Positions 45,726-54,735 of a DNA stretch of 64,000 nucleotides are shown here, in pieces. The DNA is from Parazoarcus communis (GTDB taxonomy: Bacteria > Pseudomonadota > Gammaproteobacteria > Burkholderiales > Rhodocyclaceae). The notes beneath the pieces are model-generated. The model was not told the origin of the DNA, did no database searches, and saw only the letters and a program-made list of their open reading frames with translations. The translations under genes and the position numbers were made by a program. Numbering within the stretch: the stretch's first letter is position 1; each line of letters starts with the position of its first letter. The stretch covers positions 558,001-622,000 of the forward strand of contig NZ_CP022188.1 of NCBI RefSeq assembly GCF_003111665.1, written 5' to 3'.

Positions 45726-46603
45726 TCGCCGGCTCCGCCGCTCATGAGCTCGAGCAGCTTCAGCATCGCGATCGAGTCATCCTCACCCAGCCCGCTGCCG
45801 ACCATCGCATTGAACATCTGCGCGGTGGCCGCCGAAGACGGCAGAGAAAGACCGAGTCGATGCGCCTCTTCCATCACGATGCGCATGTCCTTCTGGTGCA
45901 TCCAGGCCTTGAAGCCGGGACGGAAGTTGCGGTCGAGCATGCGCTGCCCGTGGTTCTCGAGAATGCGCGAGTAGGCAAAACCGCCGAGCAGGGCCTCACG
46001 CACCTTGCCCGCATCCACGCCGCTGCGGGTGGCAAAGTTGAGAGCCTCGGCCACTGCCGCCACCCCGACGCCGGTCAGAATCTGGTTGCAGGCCTTCGCG
46101 ACCTGGCCAGCGCCCGCATCGCCAATGCGCGTCACCGACTTGCCCATGGCCTCGAACACCGGCCTGATTTTGTCGAACGCGGCCTCATCGCCACCGGCCA
46201 TGATGGTCAGCGAGCCGGCAATCGCACCCACCTCGCCACCGGACACCGGCGCGTCGATCATGCTCACGCCACGCGCCTTGAGACCGGCGGAAATCGCCTG
46301 CGCCGCCGCAGGGGCGATGGTGCTCATGTCGGCGTGAATGTGGCCCGGTCCCGCGCCTTCGGCCACGCCACCGGCACCGAGTGTCACCTGCTCCACGTCC
46401 GGCGCATCAGCCACCATGCTGATGGTAATCGCAGCGCGCTGTGCGACTTCGGCTGCACTGGCACAGTCTCCGGCACCGGCTTCGAGCAGCGGCGCCATCG
46501 ACTCGCGGCGGCGGCTCCAGACATGCACTTTATGTCCGGCCTTGATCAGGTTCAGCGCCATGGGGCGGCCCATCAGGCCCAGTCCGATAAATCCGACTTC
46601 CAT
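45722..46603 (-). CDS. 3-hydroxyisobutyrate/tartronate-semialdehyde dehydrogenase family (first of tandem pair)
   Basis: A 293-residue protein starting MEVGFIGLGLMGRPMALNL, with DAPVSGGEVGA and GAGQVAKACNQI as catalytic lysine loop. The NLIKAGHKVHVWSRR segment and overall pattern are GlxR-like, but that assignment is tentative. Its stop overlaps the paralogue's ATG. Same-length tandem paralogues suggest duplication followed by divergence to two related hydroxyacids. Confidence 0.88.
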   Translation of the reverse strand: MEVGFIGLGLMGRPMALNLIKAGHKVHVWSRRRESMAPLLEAGAGDCASAAEVAQRAAITISMVADAPDVEQVTLGAGGVAEGAGPGHIHADMSTIAPAAAQAISAGLKARGVSMIDAPVSGGEVGAIAGSLTIMAGGDEAAFDKIRPVFEAMGKSVTRIGDAGAGQVAKACNQILTGVGVAAVAEALNFATRSGVDAGKVREALLGGFAYSRILENHGQRMLDRNFRPGFKAWMHQKDMRIVMEEAHRLGLSLPSSAATAQMFNAMVGSGLGEDDSIAMLKLLELMSGGAGE

Positions 46604-46698
46604 TTCGACTCTCGCTCCGTGAGAAATTCATAGAAAAGCAGCGCAGCCGGCCCGCCCACCCTACCGCGAACGGCACGGGCAGCGGATAATCCCGACTC

Positions 46699-47616
46699 AT
46701 GAACTGTGCTCCCATGATCAAGGAAATCGGGCGCGGCGCCAAGGGCGCCCGCTCTCTCGAACGCGACGCGGCCGCCACCCTCTTCGGTGGCATGCTCGAC
46801 GGCAGCGTGGGCGACCTCGAGCTTGGCGCCATCCTGATCGCCCTGCGGATCAAGAGCGAGTCGCTCGACGAGCTGCTCGGCTTCAAACAGGCCATGGACA
46901 CACAGGGCGCACAGGTCGTCGTTCCCGACGGCCCGCGTTGCGTCGTGCTGCCAAGCTACAACGGCGCCCGCCGCCAGCCCAACCTGATGCCGCTGGTGGC
47001 AATGTTGCTGGCCCGCGACGGGGTGCCGGTGCTGATTCAGGGCCGGCACGATTTCGAATCCCGGGTCAGCCCCTTCGAGCTGCTCGCTGCGCTCGGCATC
47101 ACCCCCGCCAGCGATACTGCCGAAGCCGGCGCGCAACTGGCCAGCCGGCATCTGACCTGTCTGCAGGTCAGCACCCTGCTGCCGGGGCTCGACCGTCTGC
47201 TTTCGCTACGCCCGCGCATGGGCGTACGCAGCAGCGCCCACACCATGGCCAAGCTGCTCGACCCATGCAGGGGCCGCAGCGTGCGGGTGGTGGCCGTCAC
47301 CCATCCCGAATACCTGGAACGCATGGACGAGTTCCTGCGTGCGGATGGTGGCCATGCGATGCTGCTGCGCGGCACCGAAGGCGAAATCTACGCCAATCCG
47401 AGACGCTGCCCGGAGATGAAGATCTATGCCGACGGCGCGAGCCGGATCGGTGTCGCGGGCGAGGATGGAGGCGCCCCGCCGCTTGCGGGCCTGCCCGACA
47501 GCCCGTCGATTGCTGACAACGTGGCGGCGATCCGCGCCATGCTCGACGGCAATCAGCCCGTCCCGGCCCCCATCGTGGCGCAGGTCAGGGCATTGAAGGC
47601 CCTCGCCCAGGCCTGA
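46699..47616 (+). CDS. ybiB: YbiB-type DNA-binding protein (TrpD2 family)
   Basis: A 305-residue protein of the anthranilate phosphoribosyltransferase fold (RDAAATLFGGMLDGSVGDLELGAILIALRIKSES; RPRMGVRSSAHTMAKLLDP). It matches the TrpD2/YbiB group, which has lost the transferase reaction and binds nucleic acid, rather than TrpD: the phosphate loop is not conserved. In E. coli ybiB is SOS-linked. A second Met at 46714 is an alternative start. Divergent from the dehydrogenase pair. Confidence 0.85.
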   Translation: MNCAPMIKEIGRGAKGARSLERDAAATLFGGMLDGSVGDLELGAILIALRIKSESLDELLGFKQAMDTQGAQVVVPDGPRCVVLPSYNGARRQPNLMPLVAMLLARDGVPVLIQGRHDFESRVSPFELLAALGITPASDTAEAGAQLASRHLTCLQVSTLLPGLDRLLSLRPRMGVRSSAHTMAKLLDPCRGRSVRVVAVTHPEYLERMDEFLRADGGHAMLLRGTEGEIYANPRRCPEMKIYADGASRIGVAGEDGGAPPLAGLPDSPSIADNVAAIRAMLDGNQPVPAPIVAQVRALKALAQA

Positions 47617-47650
47617 ACCCTCGGGCTGCGATGCCAGGCACGGACGGTAT

Positions 47651-48538
47651 TCAACCCACCAGCCGGCCATCCCGAAAGTCACTGAGCGCCTGATAGATCT
47701 CCTGCTCGGTATTCATCACGAAGGGGCCGTATTGCGCAATCGGCTCGTTCAGCGGCTGGCCGGCAATGAGCAGCACCCGCGCCGGCCCGGCGCCCTCGAG
47801 CACCACGCCGTCACTGCCTTCGCCCTTGGTGAGGATCGCCATGCGCTGCGCAGCGACCTGCTTGTCGCCGATCGTGACCTCGCCACGATAGACATAGACG
47901 AAGGCATTGTGAGCTTCAGGCAGCGACTGAAAGAAACGCCCGCCAGCAAGCAGATGCAGGTCGAGATACAGCGGCGCGCTGGCCTCGCGCGTGACCGCGC
48001 CTTCCACACCGTGACTGCGGCCTGCGATCACGGTGACGGCCACGCCTTCGCCGGTCTCGAACTTCGGCAGCTCCGCCGCAGAGAAATCGCGGTACCACGG
48101 CTCGCACAACTTGTCCCGCGCAGGCAGATTGAGCCAGAGCTGGAAGCCTTCCATCACGCCTTCTTCCTGCTGCGGAATCTCGGAGTGGATCACGCCACGA
48201 CCGGCCGTCATCCACTGCACGCCGCCATTCTCCAGAAGGCCTTCATGTCCCGCGCTGTCGCGATGGAGCATGCGCCCGGCAATCATGTAGGTGATGGTCT
48301 CGAAGCCACGATGCGGATGATCGGGAAAGCCGGCGATGTAATCGTCCGGATTGTCGCTGCCGAAGGCATCGAGCATCAGAAAGGGGTCGAGCCGGCGCTG
48401 CAGCGCCTGTGTCAGCACACGCGTGAGCTTCACGCCCGCGCCGTCCGAGGTCGGGCGCCCGACAACCAGTTGTTCCACAGTTCGCGGCCGCAGCACACGC
48501 TCGGCCTGCAACGCAGGCTGAAGATCTTTCGTTGTCAT
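47651..48538 (-). CDS. Pirin-family protein (second copy)
   Basis: A 295-residue bicupin with the canonical pirin metal motif DHPHRGFETITYMIAG and TAGRGVIHSE. It is longer and more canonical than the first pirin and is not a recent duplicate of it. It lies downstream of azoR on the same strand with a 46-nt gap, so both are probably expressed together under the divergent LysR regulator, again linking pirin with a quinone/azo reductase. Confidence 0.9.
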   Translation of the reverse strand: MTTKDLQPALQAERVLRPRTVEQLVVGRPTSDGAGVKLTRVLTQALQRRLDPFLMLDAFGSDNPDDYIAGFPDHPHRGFETITYMIAGRMLHRDSAGHEGLLENGGVQWMTAGRGVIHSEIPQQEEGVMEGFQLWLNLPARDKLCEPWYRDFSAAELPKFETGEGVAVTVIAGRSHGVEGAVTREASAPLYLDLHLLAGGRFFQSLPEAHNAFVYVYRGEVTIGDKQVAAQRMAILTKGEGSDGVVLEGAGPARVLLIAGQPLNEPIAQYGPFVMNTEQEIYQALSDFRDGRLVG

Positions 48539-48584
48539 TTCAAGCTCCTGTGCGAGCGGGGACGATCCGCCCCCGCTGTGTTCT

Positions 48585-49184
48585 TCAGCTCAGTGCCGCA
48601 TGGATTTCCGCCTCGGCATCGGCAAGCGCCTGCTGCGCGGCGTCCGGCCCCATCGCGAAGCCTTCAGCATAGATGAAGCTGACATCGGTCATACCGAGGA
48701 AGCCGAGGAAGGTCCTGAGGTGCGGTACCTGAGAGTCCAGATCAGTGCCCCGATACTTGCCACCGCGAGCGAGGGCGACATAGACCTTCTTGCCCTTGAG
48801 CAGACCTTCGGGACCATTCTCGGTATAGCGGAAGGTGACGCCTGCGCGTGCAACCGCATCGATCCAGGTCTTGAGCTGAACCGGAATGCCGAAGTTGTAC
48901 ATCGGCACGCCCAGCACCAGCACGTCCGCTGCCTGCAGTTCAGCGATCAGGGCGTCATCGAGTGCCGCACGTGCTGCCTGCTCCGGGCTGCGCTTGTCTG
49001 CAGGAGTAAAGATGGCGCCCAGCGCGGCTTCGTCCAGCACCGGGTGCGGCGTTGTGGCCAGATCACGGACGTTCAGCACGGCGTCCGGCGAAGCCGTCTG
49101 CAGGCGCGCCACGATGGCGTTGGCAACACGCGTGGAGTTTGCACCTTCGCTGCGGGCGCTGGCATTGATTTGAAGGATGTTCAT
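48585..49184 (-). CDS. azoR: FMN-dependent NADH-azoreductase
   Basis: A 199-residue flavodoxin-like reductase with [16 protein letters not shown] at the FMN phosphate site, [23 protein letters not shown] (flavin-contact signature) and [14 protein letters not shown]. AzoR enzymes reduce quinones and azo bonds with NADH. The ATG at 49184 has GGAG 8 nt upstream; the upstream extension is not conserved. Divergent from a LysR gene, followed by pirin. Confidence 0.93.
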   Translation of the reverse strand: MNILQINASARSEGANSTRVANAIVARLQTASPDAVLNVRDLATTPHPVLDEAALGAIFTPADKRSPEQAARAALDDALIAELQAADVLVLGVPMYNFGIPVQLKTWIDAVARAGVTFRYTENGPEGLLKGKKVYVALARGGKYRGTDLDSQVPHLRTFLGFLGMTDVSFIYAEGFAMGPDAAQQALADAEAEIHAALS

Positions 49185-49258
49185 GATGTGCTCCGGTAAG
49201 TGGGGTTTCGATGGCCACACTTTATTTCTGCACAATCAAGATGATAATCCGTCACATC

Positions 49259-49272
49259 GGATAACATTATCC
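49259..49272. promoter_or_regulatory. GGATAA-CA-TTATCC palindrome before lysR
   Basis: Perfect 6-bp arms (GGATAA/TTATCC) around CA, ending 5 bp before the lysR ATG. A related half-site GATAATCCG lies at 49243-49251, giving three ATCCG-like half-sites in the azoR-lysR intergenic region. Likely operator for the divergent LysR regulator. Confidence 0.6.
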
Positions 49273-49277
49273 CAATT

Positions 49278-50186
49278 ATGGAACAATACGACGCAAACGA
49301 TCTGCTGATCTTCGCCCGCGTGGTTGAAATGGGCAGTTTCAGCCGTGCAGCCGAGCACCTCGGACTGCCCAAATCGACCGTGTCGCGACGCATCAGCCTG
49401 CTCGAGGAACAGCTCGGCGAGCGCCTGATGCAGCGCACGACGCGCCGCCTGCAGGTGACCGAGTTCGGCCAGGTGCTGCTCGAACACGCCCGTCAGGTGG
49501 CGACCGAGGTCGAAGCGGTGGCGAACCTGGCCGAACACCGTCAGGCCGCGCCAAGCGGTCGCCTGCGCGTGTCGATGCCAAGCGACTTCGCCACCCTGTT
49601 GATGACCGACATGCTTGGGGCCTTCGTTGCCCTGCACCCGGCGATCTCGCTCGAACTGGACCTGTCGCCGCGGCGTGTGGACCTGCTGGGAGAAAACTTC
49701 GACCTTGCGATCCGGATGGGCGAACTGCCGGAGAACAGCCTGCTCGCCGCACGCCGCCTCACCGTTTTCAACAACGGACTGTACGCGTCGCCCGACTACC
49801 TTGCGGAACACGGCGACCCGGCATCACCCGATGAGCTGGCACGTCACATGGCCCTGCGCCTGCTGACTGGCTCGGGCGACCCCTTGCAATGGACACTGCT
49901 GCGTGGCGACGAACAACGCCGGTTTGTCCCTGCAGGACGGATCACCGCGAACTCGCCCGAACTGCTGATTCGAATGGCCTGCTCGGGGGCGGGCATTGCG
50001 GCCGCGCCCGAGCACTTTGCATCGCCCTATCTTCGTCGCGGCGAGTTGCGGCGCGTGTTGCCGGACTGGTGCCTGCCCTCCCACACTGCATGGGCCGTAT
50101 TCCCCGGGCGACGACTGATGCCCGCCAAGACGCGCGCCTTCATCGACATGCTGGTCACTGCTCTATCCGCCACGCCGGGCACATGA
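49278..50186 (+). CDS. LysR-family regulator divergent from azoR
   Basis: A 302-residue LysR protein with HTH FARVVEMGSFSRAAEHLG and STVSRRISLLEEQLGERLMQR, then an effector-binding domain. It likely controls azoR-pirin; the inducer may be a quinone or azo compound by analogy. No Shine-Dalgarno before the ATG, and the intergenic palindrome lies 5 bp upstream, so the mRNA may be leaderless. Confidence 0.92.
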   Translation: MEQYDANDLLIFARVVEMGSFSRAAEHLGLPKSTVSRRISLLEEQLGERLMQRTTRRLQVTEFGQVLLEHARQVATEVEAVANLAEHRQAAPSGRLRVSMPSDFATLLMTDMLGAFVALHPAISLELDLSPRRVDLLGENFDLAIRMGELPENSLLAARRLTVFNNGLYASPDYLAEHGDPASPDELARHMALRLLTGSGDPLQWTLLRGDEQRRFVPAGRITANSPELLIRMACSGAGIAAAPEHFASPYLRRGELRRVLPDWCLPSHTAWAVFPGRRLMPAKTRAFIDMLVTALSATPGT

Positions 50187-50321
50187 TGCTGATTGCGTGA
50201 CGCCGCACCGACATGAGTCGCCTGGTCGTTGGGAACTTTAACCGCGGTCCGATTACGAAGTGACGCGCAACATGAATCGCCTACAATCCCAATCCTCTTC
50301 GCTCCAACGCAGTCCCCGCCA

Positions 50322-50822
50322 ATGACACTCTCCCGCCTGTCCGCCCGTCAGATGTTTTTCGCGCTTTTCGCCCTGTGTACAGGAATGCTCGGCTTCGGCC
50401 TCTATCTGCAGCATGTGGTCGGTCTGCACCCGTGCCCGATGTGCATCATGCAGCGCTACGCGTTGCTCACAGTCGGCCTGATCGGGCTGATCGGCGGACT
50501 GCATGGCCCTGGTGCAACAGGTAGCCGGATCTACGCCGGCCTGATCGGGCTGACCGCAATCGCAGGCGCCGGCGTTGCGGCCAACCAGAGCTGGCTCCAG
50601 CTCAACCCGCCGGGGATTGCCGAGTGCGGTCCGGGGATGGAGTATCTGATGGAGAGTTTTCCGCTGACGGAAGTGCTGCCGATGCTGTTTCGTGGCGCCG
50701 GCGACTGCAGCGCAATCGACTGGACGCTTCTGGGGCTGTCCCTCGCCAACTGGTCGCTATTGAGCTTCAGCGCCTTCACCATTTTCGCGGTCTGGCTGAT
50801 GTTCCGGCGTCAGCCGCGCTGA
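50322..50822 (+). CDS. dsbB: Disulfide bond formation protein B
   Basis: A 166-residue inner-membrane protein with four helices. The first redox pair is CPMC (HPCPMCIMQRYAL) and the second periplasmic pair lies around ECGPGMEYL and GDCSAIDW. It reoxidises DsbA and passes electrons to quinone. ATG 50322 gives the normal DsbB length; an upstream start adds a non-conserved tail. A hairpin follows the stop. Confidence 0.93.
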   Translation: MTLSRLSARQMFFALFALCTGMLGFGLYLQHVVGLHPCPMCIMQRYALLTVGLIGLIGGLHGPGATGSRIYAGLIGLTAIAGAGVAANQSWLQLNPPGIAECGPGMEYLMESFPLTEVLPMLFRGAGDCSAIDWTLLGLSLANWSLLSFSAFTIFAVWLMFRRQPR

Positions 50823-50829
50823 ACACCGA

Positions 50830-50851
50830 GGGCGACGCCTGACCGTCGCCC
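50830..50851 (+). terminator. dsbB downstream hairpin
   Basis: GGGCGACG / CGTCGCCC, a perfect 8-bp stem with a 6-nt loop, 8 nt after the dsbB stop, then GTTC. No T-run. Lies between convergent dsbB and the PilZ gene, so it could act on both strands. Confidence 0.55.
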
Positions 50852-50867
50852 GTTCAGGCTGCAGCGA

Positions 50868-51176
50868 TCAGCCCACCACCTGAGTGATTGCACCGCCAAT
50901 TTCGTAACGACCGCCGCCAATCGCATGACAGCGGGTGACCTTGAGCCGGGTTACCAGCGGCGGCCTCCCCAGGCCGGCCCCCGGCGACATCACCGCAACG
51001 TCGATCACTTCGAGTTCGCCTGGCACATAGGCCGCATGCAAAGTCATGCCGCTGACGCTCAACTCGATGCATTCGGCTGCAACCGAGCGCCCTTCCCGAA
51101 GCAGAATGGACGCAGCGCACCCCAGCGGAATGCGTCGATCGAGCCGTCGATCAGGAGGCGTGACATGGTCGTTCAT
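50868..51176 (-). CDS. PilZ-domain protein
   Basis: A 102-residue single-domain PilZ protein. The c-di-GMP arginine motif is DRRLDRRIP near residues 9-17; the second motif reads IELSVSGM, with Glu in place of the usual Asp/Asn of (D/N)xSxxG. Binding may therefore be weakened. ATG 51176 trims a non-conserved N-terminal extension. It fits the c-di-GMP content of this window (three GGDEF proteins). Confidence 0.8.
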   Translation of the reverse strand: MNDHVTPPDRRLDRRIPLGCAASILLREGRSVAAECIELSVSGMTLHAAYVPGELEVIDVAVMSPGAGLGRPPLVTRLKVTRCHAIGGGRYEIGGAITQVVG

Positions 51177-51263
51177 GGGCAGGCGTGCGTTCGCGGGATG
51201 AAAACAGCCCGATTGTAGCGCCCCGCCCACTCAGTCGCGCAGGCGCCCGTGCGCCCGCAGTGC

Positions 51264-51479
51264 TCAGTAGCTGTCCTTGACACCGACCTTGCGCAGGATG
51301 TTCTCCAGCGGACACAAACCGGTGAAGCCGCTCTGGAACAGATTGGCGCCGACAAAAACAGTGAACCACAGGAAGTTCGCATTCACGAACAGCGGCGAGG
51401 CTTCAACCCCCAGCGCAAGCGAGATGAGCACGAAAGCGCCGGCAAAGATGCGGACGAACTGGTTTGTGGTGAGCTTCAT
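51264..51479 (-). CDS. DUF2892 (YgaP-type) membrane protein
   Basis: A 71-residue protein with two membrane helices and the SGFTGLCPLENIL motif, the mark of DUF2892 domains fused to rhodanese in YgaP. Coupled to the RND pump by ATGA. Here the rhodanese part is absent. The conserved Cys suggests a role with thiols or sulfane sulfur. It is co-expressed with the RND/MFP genes. Confidence 0.87.
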   Translation of the reverse strand: MKLTTNQFVRIFAGAFVLISLALGVEASPLFVNANFLWFTVFVGANLFQSGFTGLCPLENILRKVGVKDSY

Positions 51480-54400
51480 TCGGATTCTCCCGTCAGTTGG
51501 GCGAGGCGATTTCGCATCGCCGCGAAATACAGCACCGGAATCACCACCAGGGTGAGCACGGTGGACACGAACACCCCGAAAATCAGACTCAGGGCAAGGC
51601 CGTTGAAAATCGGATCGTCGAGGATGAATATCGCGCCGATCATCGCCGCCAGTCCGGTCAGACCGATCGGCTTGGCACGCACGGCCGCCGCCCGGATCAC
51701 TGCCTCGGCAAAATCGACACCTTCCCTGACCTGTTGATTGACAAAGTCCACCAGCAGAATCGAGTTACGCACGATGATGCCGGCGAGCGCGATCATGCCG
51801 ATCATCGAGGTGGCCGTAAATTGCGCACCGAACAGCGCATGGCCCGGCATGACGCCGATCAGGGTGAGCGGAATCGGCGCCATGATGATCAGTGGTACGA
51901 GGTAGCTGTGGAACTGCGCCACAACCAGCAAATAGATCAGGATCAGGCCCACCGCATAGGCCAGGCCCATGTCGCGAAAGGTCTCATAGGTGATCTGCCA
52001 CTCGCCGTCCCATTTCAGCTGATAGCCCGCGTAGGGATCGGCTGGCGCACGGATGAACCACTCACCCAGCGTGCCTGCCAGTCCCGGCGCGCCGTCGAGC
52101 GCCATGTCCTTGAGCTTGCTGCGGATGTCGAACATGCCGTACAGGGGCGAGTCGAGCTTGCCGCCCATGTCACCGGTCACGTACACCACGGGCAGCAGGT
52201 CCTTGCGGTAGAGAATCTGCTCACGCCGGGTATCGAAGACATCGACCACTTCGGAGACCGCGACCAGCTGTCCGGACCGGGATCGCACCTTCATCGACAA
52301 CAGCGATGCCACATCCGACTGCCGGGTCGCCGGCAACTGGATACGCACCGGAATCTCGTACTTGTTGTCGCCGCCATGCGCCGGTGTCACGTTTTCGCCC
52401 GACAGCCCCAGACGCACGACCTCGACGATGTCCGCCTGCGACACGCCCATGCGCGCCGCCTTGGCCTGATCCACCCGCAACAGCAGTTTTGGCGCAGCTT
52501 CATCGACCGAGTCGTCGACGCCCACGATGTCCTTCGTACCCTCGAACGCTGCCCGCACCCGCTTCGCGACCTCGATCTGACCAGCGTAATCCGGCCCGTA
52601 AATCTCGGCCACGATCGGTGACATCACTGGCGGCCCGGGCGGCACTTCGACGATCTTGGCATTGCCCCCGTTGCGCAGCGCAATTGCGGTCACGGCGTCA
52701 CGCACCGACACTGCGATCTCGTGGCTCTGGCGGCTGCGATGCGCCTTGTCGACCAGGTTGACCTGGATGTCGCCCTGTTCGGGCGCGCTGCGCAGATAGT
52801 ACTGACGCACCAGACCGTTGAAGTTGATCGGGCTCGCGCTGCCGGCATAGGCCTGCCAGTCGGTGACTTCCTCGACCGTCGCCAGTTCGGCGCCAATCTC
52901 GCGCAGCACGCGCGCGGTTTCCTCGACCGGCGTACCGACCGGCATGTCGAGCACGACCTGGAACTCGCTCTTGTTGTCGAAAGGCAGCATCTTCATCACC
53001 ACTAGCTGCACCACCGGCAGCGCCACCGAACCCGCGATCAGCACCACCACCAGCAACCACAGGCGCATGCGGGCGCGCCCGCCGTGATTGACGTCGAGCA
53101 TCGGCGTCATGATGCGGCGGAACAGACCGTCGAGCTTGCGCGTGAGCTTGTCCTCGCCCTCGTGATGATGCGCGTCGACCGACTTCATCAGCTTCTGTGC
53201 GAGCCACGGGGTCACGATGAACGCGACCGCCAGCGAGATGAACATGCCCATCGAGGCATTGATCGGGATCGGGCTCATGTACGGCCCCATCAGACCGGTG
53301 ACAAAAGCCATCGGCAGCAAGGCAGCGATCACGGTGAAGGTTGCCAGGATGGTCGGCCCGCCAACCTCGTCGACCGCCTTCGGAATCAGCTTCCACAGCG
53401 GGGTGTCGGGTTCGAGCGTATGCCAGCGGTGAATGTTCTCCACCACCACGATGGCGTCGTCCACCAGGATGCCGATGGAGAAGATCAGCGCAAAGAGACT
53501 GACGCGGTTCAGCGTGAAGCCCCAGGCCCAGGATGCAAACAGGGTCGCCGCCAGCGTAAGCGACACCGCGATGCCGACGATGATCGCCTCGCGGCGGCCG
53601 AGCGCAAAGAACACCAGCGCGACGACCGCAGCCGTGGCGAACGCGAGCTTGCCGATGAGCTTCTGCGCCTTGTCATTCGCGGTCTGTCCGTAGTTGCGGG
53701 TCACCGTGACTTCGACCCCGTCCGGAACCAGCGACCCGCGGAGGCTCTCGATGCGCTTGATCGCAGCGTCGGCAACGTCGGCGGCATTTGCCCCCGGCTT
53801 TTTCGAGATCGACAGCGTCACGGCGGGAAACACGCCACTGCCCGCCGCGGAGCCGGAGGCACCGGTACCGAACCAGACGTAGCTGGAGGGCTGGTCCGGG
53901 CCGTCCTCCACTTGCGCCACGTCGCGCAGGAAGACCGGCTTGTCGTCGAACACCCCCACCACCAGGCGACGCACGTCTTCGGCAGACTCGAGATAGGTGC
54001 CGGTCTGCACCAGCACCTCACGATTGTTGCGGACCAGGCTGCCCGCCGGCTGCGATGCATTGGCCAGCTGCAGCGCGGCGCGCAGATCCTGCGCCGTCAC
54101 GCCATGCGCGTTCATGCGCTCGGTGTCGAGCTGAACCCGGATCACCCTGCCCGGCCCGCCGATCGTGGTGACATCACGGGTACCAGGCAGACGCTTGAGT
54201 TCGAGCTCGCTTGCGCGCGCCACCTGCTGCAGCTCGAAAGCCGCACGCTCGGGGTCGGCGGTCCACAGGGTGAGACTGACGATGGGGACGTCGTCGATGC
54301 CCTTGGGCTTGATCAGCGGTTCGCCGACGCCCAGCTGCGGCGACAGCCAGTCGCTGTTCGAATGAACCGTGTCGTACAGCCGTACCAGCGCAGTCTGGTT

Positions 54401-54721
54401 GGGGACCCCGACCTCGAACTGCACGGTGATGATCGACATGCCCGGGCGCGAAACCGAATACACATGCTCGACGCCTGCCATCCGCGACAGCACCTGCTCT
54501 GCGGGACGCGCCACCAGCGCCTCGACATCCTGCGCCGACGCCCCCGGAAAAGGCACGATGACGTTGGCCATGGTGACGTCGATCTGCGGCTCCTCCTCCT
54601 TGGGCGTGACCAGCGTGGCGAACACACCGGCCAGCAGCAGGACGAGGGCGATCAACGGAGTCAGCGCGTTGCGCTGGAAGGCGGCCGCAATGCGACCGGA
54701 CAAGCCAAGGGGGGTGCTCAT
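51476..54721 (-). CDS. RND-superfamily efflux permease
   Basis: A 1,081-residue AcrB/HAE-like protein with 12 membrane helices and two large periplasmic loops. The proton-relay acidic pair is present in FSIGILVDDAIVVVENIH. The sequence groups by eye with the two-component RND/MFP systems common beside DUF2892 genes. It exports toxic organics or thiol-reactive compounds; no outer-membrane factor is encoded nearby, so a TolC-like protein elsewhere is presumed. The stop overlaps the DUF2892 start. Confidence 0.93.
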   Translation of the reverse strand: MSTPLGLSGRIAAAFQRNALTPLIALVLLLAGVFATLVTPKEEEPQIDVTMANVIVPFPGASAQDVEALVARPAEQVLSRMAGVEHVYSVSRPGMSIITVQFEVGVPNQTALVRLYDTVHSNSDWLSPQLGVGEPLIKPKGIDDVPIVSLTLWTADPERAAFELQQVARASELELKRLPGTRDVTTIGGPGRVIRVQLDTERMNAHGVTAQDLRAALQLANASQPAGSLVRNNREVLVQTGTYLESAEDVRRLVVGVFDDKPVFLRDVAQVEDGPDQPSSYVWFGTGASGSAAGSGVFPAVTLSISKKPGANAADVADAAIKRIESLRGSLVPDGVEVTVTRNYGQTANDKAQKLIGKLAFATAAVVALVFFALGRREAIIVGIAVSLTLAATLFASWAWGFTLNRVSLFALIFSIGILVDDAIVVVENIHRWHTLEPDTPLWKLIPKAVDEVGGPTILATFTVIAALLPMAFVTGLMGPYMSPIPINASMGMFISLAVAFIVTPWLAQKLMKSVDAHHHEGEDKLTRKLDGLFRRIMTPMLDVNHGGRARMRLWLLVVVLIAGSVALPVVQLVVMKMLPFDNKSEFQVVLDMPVGTPVEETARVLREIGAELATVEEVTDWQAYAGSASPINFNGLVRQYYLRSAPEQGDIQVNLVDKAHRSRQSHEIAVSVRDAVTAIALRNGGNAKIVEVPPGPPVMSPIVAEIYGPDYAGQIEVAKRVRAAFEGTKDIVGVDDSVDEAAPKLLLRVDQAKAARMGVSQADIVEVVRLGLSGENVTPAHGGDNKYEIPVRIQLPATRQSDVASLLSMKVRSRSGQLVAVSEVVDVFDTRREQILYRKDLLPVVYVTGDMGGKLDSPLYGMFDIRSKLKDMALDGAPGLAGTLGEWFIRAPADPYAGYQLKWDGEWQITYETFRDMGLAYAVGLILIYLLVVAQFHSYLVPLIIMAPIPLTLIGVMPGHALFGAQFTATSMIGMIALAGIIVRNSILLVDFVNQQVREGVDFAEAVIRAAAVRAKPIGLTGLAAMIGAIFILDDPIFNGLALSLIFGVFVSTVLTLVVIPVLYFAAMRNRLAQLTGESE

Positions 54722-54735
54722 ATCCGGCTCCCTGC

